Below are positions 37,000 through 49,010 of a stretch of 64,000 bases of DNA, in pieces. Numbering within the stretch: the stretch's first letter is position 1; every line of letters begins with the position of its first letter. The position numbers and the translations under genes were made by a program. Where the stretch lies: NCBI GenBank assembly GCA_033026295.1, contig CM065184.1:14201501-14265500 (forward strand). Reading direction: 5' to 3'. The stretch comes from Channa striata. Lineage: Eukaryota > Chordata > Actinopteri > Anabantiformes > Channidae. Below the pieces are notes generated by a model. The model saw only the letters and a list, made by a program, of their open reading frames with translations. It was not told the origin of the DNA and searched no databases.

Positions 37000-37480
37000 T
37001 CTAATGGGGTCTTATTGGACGGTTGAACTGTGGTAACCCGTCTCCACGACAACCTCGACAGCAATGCGGAAAAGACGGTGCTGGTATAATCTGAGACCAT
37101 TGGAATTAATTACGGCCATAAATGCTTACTGTTACTCAGTGGACCTAATTTATATTCAGACCAGATGGACACGCTGTGCTTTAAGGTTTGGGTCTGTTCT
37201 CTCTAATCTGATTGATACTCGTATGATGGAGGGGGGGGGGAGAAAAGCCATTAGGGGAGCCAGATCCCACAAGCTCATTAAAAGGCCTGTTGTATCCTCT
37301 GCCACAAGTCCGCGTTCGAGTCGAGTAAAAATTACAGTGAGTGAGCCACTTTCTGGATCCACGAGGTGTTCTGCATTCAAACGACTGTCAAACAATAGTA
37401 TAAATGCACTGTTAAATATTTTAGATTATTACCCAGCGCACTACATAAAGACTAATATGCTATTGATTTTCCGTCAGACC
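37000..37480. promoter_or_regulatory. possible conserved non-coding block
   Basis: A long stretch free of simple repeats apart from one G run. It has TAATTA at 37107-37112, CCATAAA (CDX/posterior HOX-type) at 37116-37122, and unusually open frames on both strands. Protein-coding origin is not supported by any recognised domain. Confidence 0.2.
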
Positions 37481-37764
37481 TGAAATGTAGCCTCTAATAA
37501 AAAGCATTACATTGAGACAGTGAATTATTTTGCAATATGTAATACAAGGGTCATTTTATTATTGGCGTGACCATTTTTTGTTTTATAAAAATAAGCCAAG
37601 TTGAATTTTCTAAAACAAACTAACTGAAAACTACATTAGTGTTAGTTTCAAGCTGTGCGTGACCCAGTGAACACATTGTGCAGCAGGTCCACTGATCTCA
37701 CATTCGTCATTTGTCTTTTAAAAATGTTCACACAGCTGCTAAGTGCCTTATCACAATAGGGCGA

Positions 37765-37793
37765 GTGTGTGTGGGTGTGTGTGGGTGTGTGTG
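37765..37793 (+). repeat. (GTGTGTGTGG)3 decamer repeat
   Basis: Three copies of a 10-base unit, the last one base short. Confidence 0.9.
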
Positions 37794-38453
37794 CCTTTGA
37801 CAGAGTGAGCGAAAGATTCTTTAATTCGGATCTATTTTCAGTTTGAACTTATCAAAGTAGACCAAACATCATCTCTGCTCCACTTTCCTGTCTGAAGGCA
37901 TATTTAAAAATAACAAAAGCAACAACTGACTGACAGTGAGCTATTAATAGATCACACAGAAAAATCTACAGTATTAAAACGTCACGCAAAATGAATCATA
38001 TTTGCTAATGAGAATAAAACTACAAAAGCTAGGAAAACAAACATTTTCACATGGGCTTCAATCCAGAAAAAAGTTATTTTTAAACCACTTGACCAGCATA
38101 GTAAGAGAAAAGCTTCTTTCTGGCCTTGCTCACATCCCTCTCTCTGACTAATCAGACAATTATTATCTCAATCAGCTCAGAAATACAAGCTTATTAAAAT
38201 ATCCAGCGACCAATGGCAGTGACCTTCAACTGATCACTGCAAGAGATGGATGAAAAGAAAACAAAAATGTCCCCAATAGCTTAAATTAACGTTTCACTTT
38301 AACACGTATACAGTATTGTATATACCAGCTGCTCCCAGAAATTACAGCTACACTTATGATTCACCTGAATTATGTTCACAGGAAGTGAAGTGCAGAATTC
38401 TGGCACTGGAGACCAGGTGCACATCCTGTATGTGGGTTCAAGCAAAAAAGCAC

Positions 38454-38469
38454 TTTTTTTTTTTTTTTT
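38454..38469 (+). repeat. T16 homopolymer
   Basis: A run of T in the upstream flank. Confidence 0.9.
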
Positions 38470-41400
38470 AACACAACCAGCAGTTATGAAGCAGCACAAT
38501 CCTTCATTTGCAGTTATGTTTCTGGCCACCTGGCAATTGCAAAATCCAGTATCCACTGTCTACCAAAACTATCTGGCACTTCATTTTCGAAATGCTTCAT
38601 TATCTTCACCAGATAGTCATTAAGAGTGTCTGTTTGCCATTTGGTGCTGAGCAGAAGCACCTTTATGCAGTAAACAGCCACTTGATGCTCCCTGAAAGCG
38701 GCTAGAGCGCTGGGAACTGACTTAAACAGTAAAAGTGTGGGCCGGACAGATAAACAACGAGCTGCAAGTCGCTATAAATCCCCGTAAAGCTGAGGTGAGC
38801 TGCAAATCTAGACCATAAATGCAGGTGTTTATCACTATGAGTGTCTCTTTCCACATTGTCACATTTAGCAACACATTACAACTACTTTAAAGTGAGAGAA
38901 AGGTTCCGGTTTTGGTTAAATGTTCTGAAATACTGTGAACATGTTCAGTCTATTACTTGAAGCCATTGGTGACTCTTTCAGAATCATAAGAACTGTGATC
39001 TTTCCCCAGCCTAAAGGGAGTTAGTGCATTGCATCAGAAGGTTATATTCTCCTTCAGCTGCTACAAGGGGGACGTGAGTGACACACTACGGTGGTGTACA
39101 AAAGCTAAGCAGGTTTGACAGATTGTGTGGAACGTCATTTTTTTTTTCTCTTAGCAAACTGTAAGTGTAAGAAGTGTGAAATATAATGATAAACCCTAAA
39201 CACTCTCTATTAGTCCAGTTTTAGCACAATCCACTAAACGGTGATTTTAAAATCTCTTTGAGCAGGGCATCCAGGGGGCAAAAAAAAACGGTGGTGCTGA
39301 AAAACGGACTTTGCCAAAGTGTAATACTCCAAACGTTCTGATGAGAAAGCAGTGTTTATTGGAATAATTGATCCTTGATCTGAGCACTGTACATTGCAGA
39401 AACCACCATCCGTCTCTGCCAGATGCGCGCTGCCGTAGGGAAAGCAGTGTAGGAGAGTCTAATGGCGGGTGCCAGACTACGCATATGTTTCCTTTTTCTC
39501 ATGCCAGATATAAAGCCTAAAGCGAGACCTGACTGAGACAATGCCTCCCCAGAGGACGGCCAGAGTTATTGAGCTACTCCCGCTCATGTAACATATCTGC
39601 TTAGGTGATATTTATTGCCGCTATAACTAAAGAAAGGAGCTAGAACCAATAACCTTCATTTTCCCCTTTTGTCCAACAAAGAGGACCCATTAGCTGCTGC
39701 CCGCTGTTCTGTGCTAACAGTATATTTGAGGCGCTGGACCACATTTCTGAGCTGCCAGTTGTTTCATTCGGTCGCATTATTGCGAACAGCCGACTCAAAG
39801 TAATAACAATCGTTACTAGCTCAGCATCTATTAGTCTTTGAAGACAAAATAAAAGGAGTTATTGGAAAGCGCAGTTTACATTGTAAAAATAACTGGTCTG
39901 CTCGGGGTCCTTGCTCTGGGTTCCTAAAACCCCTGGGTATAGGGTTTGAAATGTCTGATTCTGCTGAAACTTCAAGGTGGTATAAAAGAGACGCAGACTC
40001 ACATGCTATAAAGTGGAGCTTCCCACCTTCTGCTGAAACTGCTTGTTGAGGAAAACTGAAGGAAGACTGTGTAATCTAAACAAATGGAACATCTGTTAAT
40101 GGAAGAAAAGCTGTTTTTTGACAAGAAGCAGAGAGGGCTGGTATTGTTCTAAAAACCCATGAAGCTTAATTGGCTAAATTGTACTAGTGCAGGATGTTTC
40201 TAGATAAGATGCAAGAGGCAAAAAATGTCAATTTTATTGCATCTTTTGAATGGAATAACTTAACTTCATCCTGCTAGATTTGCAAGAGATGTGCTGAATC
40301 CTACAGCTCCTATAGTGCAACACTTTTATTAGACTCATGGCAGAGATGTAGGAAGGGAACTTGGATACCATGTTCCAAGCTGGCTGTTACTGTATGTTAT
40401 AGCCTACACACCAGAAGGGCTCATAGCTGTACATGTACATTCAAGAGCTGCTTTTGAACAGTTTTTAATCCATATAATATAATTATATATTAATTAATAA
40501 TATAATAATAAAGAACCAATTGGAGGGTGTTTGTGACTGAGTCAGAAAATGATTCACAAGCTCAATAAAAACACAGCGTATAAACTGATGGAGCCTCCTT
40601 AACAAAGAAGATGGTTTTACTTACCATGTAGCATGCATCAAATTGAAAAGGCACTTTCCAGGTGACATCACCTGGAGGAATTCTTCCATCATTAAGGGTT
40701 GCAGATGATGGTGATGTCATTTGGAGGAGCTCTGGAAAAGCAGGTTGACAATGTTCACAAACTCCATGGTGTGAGCAACAATCATGTAATCTGAAATAAA
40801 TGTTCCTCCGAGTGATGTCATCGCTCATGGCATTCATTAAACGAGAAGCAAAAGAATCAAGTGAAGCCTCCTTTAATATACAATAGTTACTAGTTTGCTG
40901 TATAAGATTCGCACTTATTTGGCAGAACTTATAGTGAATTAAACTTCCAGCTCTACTGAGTAGAGTGAGGCCATGTAAGTTCTCTCTGAAATTCCTTACT
41001 TATATAACTGTTATATAAGATGCTGTCCAGGTAATAGTTTGGGCCTTTCTTTTAGTACCACCCTTAAGCCAAACTTTGCGTTTTCACCCAACTAGTTTCA
41101 GTGATCTAACAATAGCAAAGTTGCCTATCCGGCCCTCATCCTTCCAACAATGCTATTCTGAGGTTTAATGCACATTACAGCCTCAAGGAGATGTGAACAT
41201 GGTTACAGACGCTTTAATCTTGTTCTTGGCCTTCCTCCAAATACTCAAAGTACATCTAATTTCAAGTCCTACATGTTCTCTTTCACTGCCCTCCATATAA
41301 CCATTGAAAAAGACTACGAGAAAATTAACTCGTATTGCCACAGTGTTTTTTTTTTCTAGGTTAAACACGTGGGTGAGAGAATCTGACTGTGCAGGTAGAT

Positions 41401-41583
41401 AGAACTGTGAGAACAATGAGTGTGTGACTACACTGGCCTGTTCCTCCTTATCGTCGCTGACTGCACACTGCTGCCTTTGGCCTTTTAAGCTAATGCTCGG
41501 AATCCAGAGCCATACTGTCACAACTTATCTCCACTTCAAGATGTTTGTTTGCACTAGCACACGTGTGTGCGCATATGAGGCCC

Positions 41584-41609
41584 TGTGTGTGTGTGTGTGT
41601 GTGTGTGTG
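41584..41609 (+). repeat. (TG)13 microsatellite
   Basis: A simple TG tract. Confidence 0.93.
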
Positions 41610-43519
41610 CGCCTTAGTAAGCAGACTTGCATGATACATTTACCCACACATCTATTTATGCACATTTATTCACATAAATTAGCAAATGTGCAGGTATAAC
41701 AGATGCATATTCTTGCATGTGTACAGTATATGGACATTTGTTCCGGTGTGTGGGTGTGCACGCTGAAAACATCACTAATGGGCTAAAGGTAAATATAATA
41801 AGTCTGTCACTTCAGCTACTGTGATATATGCTAGTACAAAGTAATTAGTTTCCTCCCTTTATGTTTATTCAGCAGACTATTTCCATCACCGACGTATTAC
41901 TTTGCCTACAAACCACGCCACGAGTGGCCCGCACTGCGTGGAAGCCTGGATAACCCCTAACCCAAAAGCCTGTACCTGGACTCAGATTCAGGTGTTTGGG
42001 TTAGTGGTTATTTGAAAGCTTGTACGCCAGGATTAGCTGGTAAAAAATAGGATTTTACTCTAAATTAATGGTAATAATCTAATATATCTTCAATATGTTC
42101 TGATTTAGTTGTCTGCCTCAATGTATTTATGTGGATTCTATATTGATTTTATGCCTAATTCAGCGTGTGTGTTGGGGGTTCATATAGTGTATTGCATATA
42201 AAGTGCTTCTATGTAACAGAGGAATAAAACAAATTTAGTACTTTATCAAAATGGCTCTGATGGTGTGGAGCAACACTCCAGGGGTATGTATGTGATGGCA
42301 GCCATATTTCAGACTCTAATCAAATTAAAAGAAGAAACGGCTGACTAGCATTTCCCTTCCACCACCTGTACCGACATACTCCCCTTATCTCAATTAAGCT
42401 GTGTTTTCTCCACTTTGTTTCCACAATCAAGTGCCACATGGGACTAAAGTTGTTCAGTAACCTTTATCTTTTAATCAGTCTGCAAGTCACCTCGCTGCCC
42501 TCCGACGTGGCCCCGCTCTTGATGAGGTTAAAACTATCCAACAGTTTCCGTGCTCTTTGTCTCCGTCTCCCCCCTCAAGGCCAGTCATTACGCCCATTTT
42601 GTCGCCTGTCTTTTCTAGTGCGCTGCCTTGCCAAGTCCCTGTGGCAAATTGCTTAAGAACACCAAAGAAATAAGACAGGAGGAGAGGGAGTGTGGCCTCA
42701 AGTATTCTATTCAGGGTTATAATAACACTACATGGGGTTATTATTAACATCATCATCACTCCTGGTTAGAAATGAGATCTTCAAAAGCAAGAGCATGACA
42801 AGAGGATATGACAAAAGGGGTGCCAGGGGACAAGGATCGCTACTGAATAAAATTGTGCGTGTGTGTGGGTCGGTGTAGGAAACGTTTTCGCAATATATCC
42901 GACTGAATTCCTGACTTCAGGATGCTCAGCAGGTATGATGCAGAAAATCAGGAAAAGTGTGTCACAGTCACTTCTGTTGGCAGCACTGCTGCACGGGCAA
43001 TGTGACAAACTGCTCTTTTGCTGCAGCAGAATGATGTTAAAAGCTAATGGGCTTTACAAAGTCATGTCAGCAGGCAGTGTTGTGGTCAGGAAAGTGACCG
43101 CTGGGTTTACACGTAGTCCCTTCCAGATGCTACAACACTTCCAGAAAGTTGGCTTTTGTAAGATTCGTCCTGTAATGCCGCACACTGTAACGAGACAATG
43201 AGTCGATAGACATGATAGTGTAGCGCTGTGCAAAAGTGCAGCAGGCCGACATCCTCCCGGTGAGTTTGCTGTCACGCTTATGTTATATCTGAAGGGGGAA
43301 AACCAAAAAAGTTGCGAAAGACTGACTGGTATTGCCAGAGTGTTCAGTGGGATACCAGGTTTATACCAGATTTGAGAACAATCCATTCAATTGTCATGAA
43401 AAATATAAAGCAAAAAAAACTCATGACAGCACAAGCAGAAAAGTCGTGGATTTAAGCTGTGGGACTTCTCAGAAAACCATGAGTGTCTGTAAAAAATCCA
43501 TGTCAGTTGTTGTCAAGAC

Positions 43520-43690
43520 GTTTCACTAAAAGCCAAAACTGTCTACCTCAGGGAGACATTGGAGCGTTTGGATCACACCAGCCATCATCTGCACAAAACC
43601 ACAAATGTGTCTTTGAAATTTAATGCAACTCCACCAGCTGTTGAAGTGTTTCAGACTGGATCACAGTGTTGGACAGACTGACAGACCAAT
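43520..43690 (+). repeat. second diverged copy of the interspersed fish repeat
   Basis: It has TTCACTAAAAGCCAAAACTG, ACCTCAGGGAGACATTGGAG, CACCAGCTGTTGAAGTGTTT and CAGACTGGATCACAGTGTTG, then GGACAGACTGACAGACCAA. Its start corresponds to 28052 in the copy at 27991-28209, and it reaches the family's usual 'ggaccgaccgac' end. Confidence 0.55.
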
Positions 43691-44279
43691 TGTACAATCC
43701 ATATGGCAGAAGCATGAGCATAAAAAAGCTTTATCAACATAAACAGACGTGTTTCATAATTCAGTGTACAATTTGTTTACTTAAATGCATTTATGGTATT
43801 CACACAAATGTGTCTAAATATTTAGAGCATTATGTTATCTGCATGTGCCCGAGTTTCCCCCACAGTCCTGCTTTTATGTGTTGACGAGATTTATTCATTC
43901 AGATTTTCACTTTGTACAAATATCAATAAGTCTGTAGCCTCTAATCTCTACACAGCTCTGTTTCTCTATTTGATTTGACATTTCAAATTCCACAAAGCAG
44001 ATTTACAAGTAATAGTTCACTACAAAACTCAGAAAATTAAATATTTGATTAAAATTTTATCACTGCTGGATGTCTTTTTCCAATGTGAATTCTTATCAAG
44101 TACTAGCATTTTGTGAATGCTGGGTTACAAATAAAATATTTAACTATATGCTGTAAACAGCAGTATCAAAATCTATAGGAAAAATATGGGAAAAAAGGTA
44201 CAATTGTTCAGATTTTTCCTTCTTTGAGCCACAGTTAGCTATAAAACACCTTGTTAGATTTATTGTATATACCATATTC

Positions 44280-44500
44280 ATTAATGTTAACAATTAATTT
44301 AGCCATATCATTTGCAATGCAGACAGAAGTTTAAATTGGCCAAGACAAATTCTCACATTAAAATGCAACGCCACACTGGTCTTATTTGCATAATTAGAAT
44401 ATGCAAGCAACACCTTGATCTGATCTTTTGGTAATTGCATTGGTGAGCTGCTACAAATGTTTGATTAGGAAATTGGTGTCCACTGTCAAACATACAACGG
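44280..44500. promoter_or_regulatory. candidate enhancer with adjoining octamer and homeodomain sites
   Basis: A perfect octamer ATTTGCAT (44384-44391) shares its last base with TAATTA (44391-44396), and ATATGCAA follows. Further AATTAATT and GTAATTGCAT motifs flank it. Such POU/homeodomain clusters are common in vertebrate neural enhancers. Function here is inference. Confidence 0.28.
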
Positions 44501-45735
44501 GGATTTGAGGAAGCTTATGCTACAGCTCAGTACGAAAGTTGTAAATATTCATTCCACTCGGAGGCCAAATTACTGCAACAGTGTTTGGGTGGATCCACCT
44601 ACAAACAAATAGAAGAAGAGGAAGCACCTTTATCACTGAGCACATCTACATTTTGCACATACGTGTTACAATAAAATTTGCATTTGGCCCATCTGGTGAT
44701 ACCTTTTATTTAAGTGAGGTTGCATTCACAATTGATAGGAAGGACTGGCACTGATTATTTTACTGCATTGTTGCATTTTAAAAGCGTTTGTTTTGTACAG
44801 CATATTAAATTTCAAACCTTTTTATGGTTATTTGTGGTTGACTTTGAAACCTTTATTCTACCTTTGATCGAATGCTTAACATATTTAGCTGGTCTGATTA
44901 TTTCTGAACTTCTCACATATTGAGTAATCCTGAAGACTTGCTCATATTGTGAATATAAAATGATTAGTGGATCCCAATATCAATCAGAACATGGAGAGAT
45001 CTGCACTGACAGACTTTAAGTTTTGCAATGATTGATTTTCTTCAAAATCAGCAGTTTGAAGTGCAGGGTTAGGTGGAAAACAAACGAGCCGGGCTTCCTG
45101 AGGACCAGAATTCAGACCCACAGTCCAACGCTGGCTTAAATTGCATATTGTAGCTTTAAGCAAAAACTAAAGATTGTACTTTCTCAGTTAATCTCATATT
45201 ATGACAGAGCAACTGCACTTACGTCTTACGTCTTTTTCAATTGGCCATTTCACCCACTTTAATAGAGCGTGTTTGATGATTTGATGTTGCTACAGTACAT
45301 AAAGGGGCACAGAGATGTGGGAGGGCATCAGACAACAAAGGCTGGAAACCACTGATGGAGTAAATAAACTAATCTTAAAAAAAAAAGGAAACTGGGAGTC
45401 AACAAGCTTCTGAAGTGTTTGTGAACAATAAACTGAATTTTCTGAGCCGCTGGGACAATCCTCTGATGCCCTGATCTCCCTGTGGCGGAGGGACAAGTGA
45501 TAAGAGAATGTTCTCACACACTCGAAGAGACACTCCCTGTCCTCGTGTAATGCCTGTAAACGTGCTCTGTGCACATCAGTCGCACGCCGCCTGTTTAATT
45601 ATTCTGCCTGCAGGGAGAGTCCCAGGGGGCACCAGTTTCATCATGACTCATGCACAGCACCCACACCTCCACTCACTTGACTTGGCACACAGATGTCCGA
45701 GTAGCCTTTTTAAAACCGAATCAAACAAATCTCTG

Positions 45736-45751
45736 CCCCCCCCCCCCCCCC
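45736..45751 (+). repeat. C16 homopolymer
   Basis: An uninterrupted C run, a G16 run on the other strand. Its length is likely uncertain. Confidence 0.9.
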
Positions 45752-46054
45752 ACTTCCTCTTCTGTCTGTCTTCTGCTATGAGACACATTTGAACTGAGCT
45801 GACGATTTATATTTAGTCATGCAATGTACTGTGATCCTTGCAGCGCTCATCCCTACGAGCTTTGTTAATACAGATTCCGGCTCCAGTGTAAGTGCCTGCC
45901 AGGGGATTGCTTTCTAGATTTAGTCTGGCCCTCACCTAATCTTCTCCTCTGTGCTGTTGCACTGTTTCTTCCCATATCATCATTCTCGCTCTATTTCTCT
46001 TCGTCGCTCTCTCCCTGCTTGTCTCTCTGTTTCTCTGTGACTCCCTCTCTTTAT

Positions 46055-46056
<2 letters not shown>

Positions 46057-46099
<43 letters not shown>
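46057..46099 (+). repeat. (TG)n microsatellite
   Basis: A 43-base TG tract following a CT-rich stretch. Confidence 0.95.
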
Positions 46100-46100
<1 letters not shown>

Positions 46101-46439
46101 CTCAGAAGCAGCTAGTGGAGGAGTGTGGCAGGACTATGATTATTCATCAGGAGAAAGGCAGAGAGCACTTTCCACTCATTCACTCGCTCACTCAGCCCAC
46201 GGCCAGTTTGCCTATCTATGATTAAATTCATCAATACTTTGTTCTTCTTTTACACATACATTTGCCATCAGAGATCTCTGTTGGAAATAGCTTTACACAC
46301 ACACACAGAACTTTACATCAAGTTCAGTGAAACTTTACCCACTTAAGCCCACACTATATCCCTCACTACTTCCACTTCCAAGGAGAAGTTCTAGCTCCGA
46401 CTATAAACATGACTCGAATTTGGCATATGCATTCTTTCT

Positions 46440-46620
46440 CCTCTTATTTATGCAAACTTGCAGACTGTGCTCCTCAATAGGCTATTACAAACCAAATTGA
46501 TATTATGCAAATATGGTGAGAAAATGAGCGCAAGGGATGAGAGTTGTTCTATTGGGACGGACCAAGGCTGCCAGCCGTGTGAATTAATTGTGTCCTGGCA
46601 TGTGGGGCCGGAGGAAGCAA
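46440..46620. promoter_or_regulatory. candidate enhancer with a perfect octamer
   Basis: ATGCAAAT (46505-46512) is the reverse of the ATTTGCAT octamer. ATTTATGCAAAC lies just upstream and the palindrome AATTAATT at 46582-46589. The sequence is non-repetitive, and conservation is untested. Confidence 0.22.
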
Positions 46621-47430
46621 CAGCAGGAGGAGGTTTTATTCCTCTCGGTGCTGCCTGGAGCTCTGCTGGAGTTTTAGATCTGGTGATTAGGCTGTGAGGT
46701 CGAGCTACTCAGCGGAAATCTCCTCTGAATTCCAAGGAAGCGCTGAAGGCATGTTCTTCACTGCATCAGAGGAGAAGGAAAAAATGATTTCTTTTTTTTT
46801 TAGATGCAAGCTCAGATACAGCTGGCCAGTGCACAAAAGATGAGAGGACTTCAAGGTCCTTTTATTTGAATCCAGCCTCTCTTTGTAGAATTCTGATTGA
46901 ACCATTTACGGCAGGGCCGAAACCTTGTACGGGTTAAATGTTGTCTTGCCTTGACCAAACTTTATCTCTGCGTGTCTGCGTGTCACCTTGTTCTGCACCT
47001 TGAATGTCTGAATTTGCCATCGCTATTCAGCTGTGCATTGCAAGAATAATTTCTGCAATATAAAACTATGACAACCATTATAGGACACCTAACCAAGCAC
47101 ACTTGAGTACTCCAATTTGTAATATTACTCACGATCCACATGAAATATGCCCGATATGCAAATTCCCTGGATACTCATACTGCAAGGGAAAAATGCCAAA
47201 GGCTGTATTTCCACCTCAGGCACTGCATTATTCATGAGATGTTGCTTCTGTGGGTTTTTGGTGAACAGCAAGAAAACACCATCCCATCCCTGATAGACAA
47301 GGTATAAATATGACATGATAACCTACATCTATCCCTCAGGTCCATTTGCTCTTTCTGTAAAGGAAACACGTTCTCTTTTCTCAAGCAATGTTGTGAAAGC
47401 CAGTCCAAATGTTTACAGGATTAACACACA

Positions 47431-47445
47431 GATAGATAGATAGAT
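47431..47445 (+). repeat. (GATA)n short repeat
   Basis: Nearly four GATA units. Confidence 0.85.
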
Positions 47446-48990
47446 TTATAAAATGCTTGTTTTTCACTGTATAGAACAGGAGAGGCCATTGTGTTGAGCA
47501 CGAGAACCCGCAGAAAATATGCACATTGTGTTTAATAAAACACAAAGCATGCTTTAGAGGCAACGGAAATTACAGGGCATCTTCAGAAATTATACTCTAT
47601 TGCTGTTTATTTTTTCCTTTTAGTCAGCATGGCAGTTTTTTTTATAGCGAACCAAAATTGTAGTTGCTTTGAAAAAGAAAGACGATGTGAAAGAAAGGCT
47701 CTACAGTATATACTGCTACTCCCAAACACAATAGCAGTGCTCTCAATAGAGACGTGATAGAAAGGGTCATATATCCTCATATATCTCAAATAAATCGCAG
47801 AACCATGTTAGCAAGGCTGTCTACAAGAAACCAAATGCTGAACACGCCGCGCCAGGGAACAACAGGGCCAGTTCCTACAAGACATTTCAATATATTGTGA
47901 CAGATACTGTCGTCCAAACACACATTTAGGAGCTCCGAATGCCAATCAGCGCTTGATGACGAGTCTCCAACTCTCTCCATTGTTAGTGCAGCATCCTCTT
48001 TTCGAGCACAAAAGAGTGCAACACCACGGATGTCTAACATGTGAGACTGTGTGAATGGGTCCACCATCCTCCAACTGTGAGGTTATTGTGTCTCGACCTT
48101 TTCACCCTGCCCCTTGTATAAGCAGTTCTTTTTATAAGTACAACCTCTGCTTTTGTGCAGACTGTTTTGTTTCAAACTTAGCCTGGCTGTATAGACTTAT
48201 CCAGTGGAGATTTGTTGTGAGGCGAGACAATACAAGGTAAGTTCACCCCCCCAGTACACCGTCCATCAAAGCCATCTCCACTGGGCACCACGGACACTGC
48301 TCTCCATCATAGTGATTGATAGAACATGTATAACTGCACAGGTCCCAACGGTTGCTCATATCTCTAAGTAAATAAGAAATCTGACTATATCTAAAGTATA
48401 ATATTTACAGCATTTATAAAGCTAAAAATGCTAATTTCTACTTTTTATGGGAAGCATTTGAAATACTTTGCAATATAAATATGAAAATTTTAACTTTAAA
48501 ACATAATCAATAATGATTATTCTTTTGGTAATTACCTTTAACTCGGCACTGCCTGTGATGCATTTCCCTTCCTTCCTGTCTTGGCCACCAACGATAAAGC
48601 GATTTTTAACTAAAGTGGGTCAACAGCAGAGAGCTAGGAAGTCATCATCGCCACCTTTCAGAATTCAACAGCATCTGAAAAATGTGAGGACACAACCTGA
48701 GTGTTGCTCCGAGCTCTGGCCGTACATTTTGAAACTGTCATCTGGCAACAGTGCTGTCGACATAAAATGGCTTACAGAACAGATACATTTTGGAAATCAA
48801 TATGGTGAAGGTAAAAAAAAAAATAAGGATCAGTTTAACAATACAAGTTCGTATTATTCACAAGTCTACTGTTGAATTATACATTCTGCTCTTCTGAATA
48901 TTTACAAGCCCTTGACAATGGTGACTCCATTTCCAATATTAAAAATTGCAAGCAATTGAATGTCATGTTTCTTTCACTTTTCCCATTTCC

Positions 48991-49010
48991 AATGATCAGA
49001 AATGATCAGA
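48991..49010 (+). repeat. 10-bp tandem duplication
   Basis: AATGATCAGA occurs twice in direct succession. Confidence 0.9.

Larger units (their letters stand above)
33300..44200. other. grid1 upstream flank, part 2: no gene recognised
   Basis: AT-rich sequence with scattered microsatellites (35455, 37765, 41584), a T tract at 38454, a diverged repeat at 43520, and a motif-rich block at 37000-37480. The longest frame (37064-37483) has no recognisable domain. No exon was recognised. Confidence 0.6.

Noticed and set aside
48513..48875. 120-codon frame
   Set aside because: No family is recognised and no conserved start context or exon boundaries are evident.
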